In this document: positions 28,048 through 28,840 of the stretch, in pieces
Position numbering within the stretch: the stretch's first letter is position 1
Layout of the letters: each line of letters starts with the position of its first letter
From: Candidatus Moraniibacteriota bacterium
Lineage (GTDB): Bacteria > Patescibacteriota > Minisyncoccia > Moranbacterales > UBA9337
NCBI GenBank assembly: GCA_003507475.1
Contig: DNVQ01000006.1
Span: 1 to 28,840, forward strand
Length of the DNA: 28,840 nt
Reading direction: 5' to 3'
Notes under the pieces: model-generated
What the model was told of the DNA's origin: nothing
Seen by the model: the letters and a program-made list of their open reading frames with translations, nothing else
Database searches by the model: none
Translations under genes and position numbers: made by a program

Positions 28048-28075
28048 AACCTCTGGCAAAAAACAGAGGTTTTTT
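28048..28075 (+). terminator. Intrinsic terminator after kinase copy 2
   Basis: AACCTCTG (28048-28055) pairs with CAGAGGTT (28064-28071), loop GCAAAAAA, then TTTT. Confidence 0.9.
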
Positions 28076-28079
28076 AAAT

Positions 28080-28195
28080 ATTCAATGCTCAATATCCAAA
28101 ATTCATTCAATATCCAATATTTAATTTTCAATTATTTTTTATTGATAAATTGACTATTGTGAATTTATTGGTTATTGAGTATTGAACATTGATTA
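28080..28195. repeat. Degenerate ATTCAATATCCAA / TTGGTTATTGAGTATTGAA inverted tracts
   Basis: The left part carries TCAATGCTCAATATCC, ATTCATTCAATATCCAATA; the right part carries TATTGGTTATTGAGTATTGA ACATTGA, roughly its complement. It is another short-unit intergenic family. Confidence 0.65.
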
Positions 28196-28197
28196 TT

Positions 28198-28225
28198 TAA
28201 TGAATGTTGAAATCAACATTCATTA
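28198..28225. repeat. TAATGAATGTTGA hairpin upstream of tyrS
   Basis: TAATGAATGTTGA (28198-28210) and TCAACATTCATTA (28213-28225) are perfect 13-bp arms two bases apart, 44 bp before tyrS. There is no T tract; it may be a leader structure or a repeat. Confidence 0.7.
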
Positions 28226-28268
28226 GTGTTACAATAAAGCTGCTTAAATTTATTTAATTATTTTGAAT

Positions 28269-28840
28269 ATGGATAAAAAAGAATTGGAAAAAAATGTGGA
28301 TGATATTCTAGAAAGAGGGATGTTGGCAGAATTTTTACCCACCAAAGAAGAATTTCGCAATAAATTGTTGAGTGGGAAAAAATTAAAATTTTACATGGGC
28401 TTTGATGCTACGGCAAAATCATTGCACTTGGGACACGCGCAAGGCTTAATGATCTTGGAAGATTTTAGAAGATTGGGGCACGAAGTAATATTTTTAATTG
28501 GCGATTTTACGGGAATGATCGGAGATCCGAGCGATAAAACTTCTACTAGAATCAGGCAGACTCCCGAGGATGTGGCTGAAAATATTAAAAATTGGAAAGA
28601 GCAAATTAAAAATATCGCTAGTTTTGATGACAAAGAAAATCCTTTTCAAATTAAATATAATTCCGAGTGGCTAGGGAAATTAAATTTTGCCCAAGTTTTA
28701 GAATTGGCTAGTAATTTTACAGTTCAGCAAATGTTGGAGCGGGATATGTTTGACAAAAGAATGAAAGAAGGCCGTCCGATTTATGTGCATGAATTTATGT
28801 ATCCCCTGATGCAAGGTTATGATAGTGTGGCGATGGATGT
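28269..28840 (+). CDS. tyrS: Tyrosyl-tRNA synthetase, N-terminal part (3' truncated by window)
   Basis: The frame is open to the end of the window, giving 190 residues. It has the class I HIGH-type motif in FDATAKSLHLGHAQGL, then FLIGDFTGMIGDPSDKT (typical of TyrRS), NFTVQQMLERDMFDKRMKEG and the tyrosine-site region YPLMQGYDSVAMDV, all in the order of TyrRS of the TyrZ-like subgroup. It attaches tyrosine to tRNA-Tyr. The KMSKS motif and the tRNA-binding C-terminal domain are beyond the end. ATG 28269 has no Shine-Dalgarno. Confidence 0.93.
   Translation, partial: MDKKELEKNVDDILERGMLAEFLPTKEEFRNKLLSGKKLKFYMGFDATAKSLHLGHAQGLMILEDFRRLGHEVIFLIGDFTGMIGDPSDKTSTRIRQTPEDVAENIKNWKEQIKNIASFDDKENPFQIKYNSEWLGKLNFAQVLELASNFTVQQMLERDMFDKRMKEGRPIYVHEFMYPLMQGYDSVAMD

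Overview
The window looks like a chromosomal piece of a Patescibacteria (Candidate Phyla Radiation) bacterium, most likely a Parcubacteria-type lineage. The grounds are a strongly A/T-rich sequence, compact housekeeping genes in an order I associate with that group (rpsU, yqeY, ybeY, dgkA, ftsA, ftsZ), a GxxExxY-family protein of the GPYCREIQY type, and many dispersed palindromic or degenerate tandem repeats between and inside genes. The phylum call is inference; no 16S or ribosomal-protein block is present to settle it.

Layout. 1-2.1 kb: end of a GT4 glycosyltransferase and manC (GDP-mannose supply for surface polysaccharide). 2.2-5.3 kb: hypC, hypD, a GxxExxY gene bracketed by inverted repeat tracts, and hypE. 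5.3-9.6 kb: a run of small orphan genes, each with its own promoter, strong Shine-Dalgarno and intrinsic terminator, interrupted by hypF on the minus strand. 9.6-12.9 kb: a cytoplasmic, group 3-like [NiFe] hydrogenase small and large subunit, an unknown 184-residue protein and a HypA-like protein. 13.1-15.5 kb (minus): a membrane protein with a degenerate PP2C-like domain and a predicted propeller. 15.6-16.8 kb: another orphan cassette between inverted repeats. 16.9-23.4 kb: lepB, hisS, rpsU, yqeY, ybeY, dgkA, ftsA, ftsZ. 23.7-28.8 kb: two metallophosphoesterases, a minus-strand Cys-rich protein, a 57-residue ORF inside a 22-bp perfect inverted repeat, two tandem P-loop kinases and the start of tyrS.

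The main biological story is a pared-down hydrogenase and maturation set. The large subunit ends exactly at its DPCxxCxxH motif, so it has no C-terminal propeptide and should need no maturation endopeptidase; none is seen. HypF is reduced to its Kae1-like carbamoyltransferase half and carries four repeat-derived insertions. The HypA-like protein has lost the zinc-binding cysteines. HypB and the diaphorase subunits usual for group 3b enzymes are absent from the window. Repeats have been absorbed in frame into hypE and hypF and supply the first and last codons of hypD, reminiscent of Rickettsia palindromic elements.

The second theme is two styles of expression signal. Housekeeping and hyp genes mostly lack a recognisable Shine-Dalgarno, while the orphan cassettes and rpsU have strong ones, and most cassettes use near-consensus TTGACA-17-TATAAT promoters plus a terminator. 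No rRNA, tRNA or CRISPR array was recognised.
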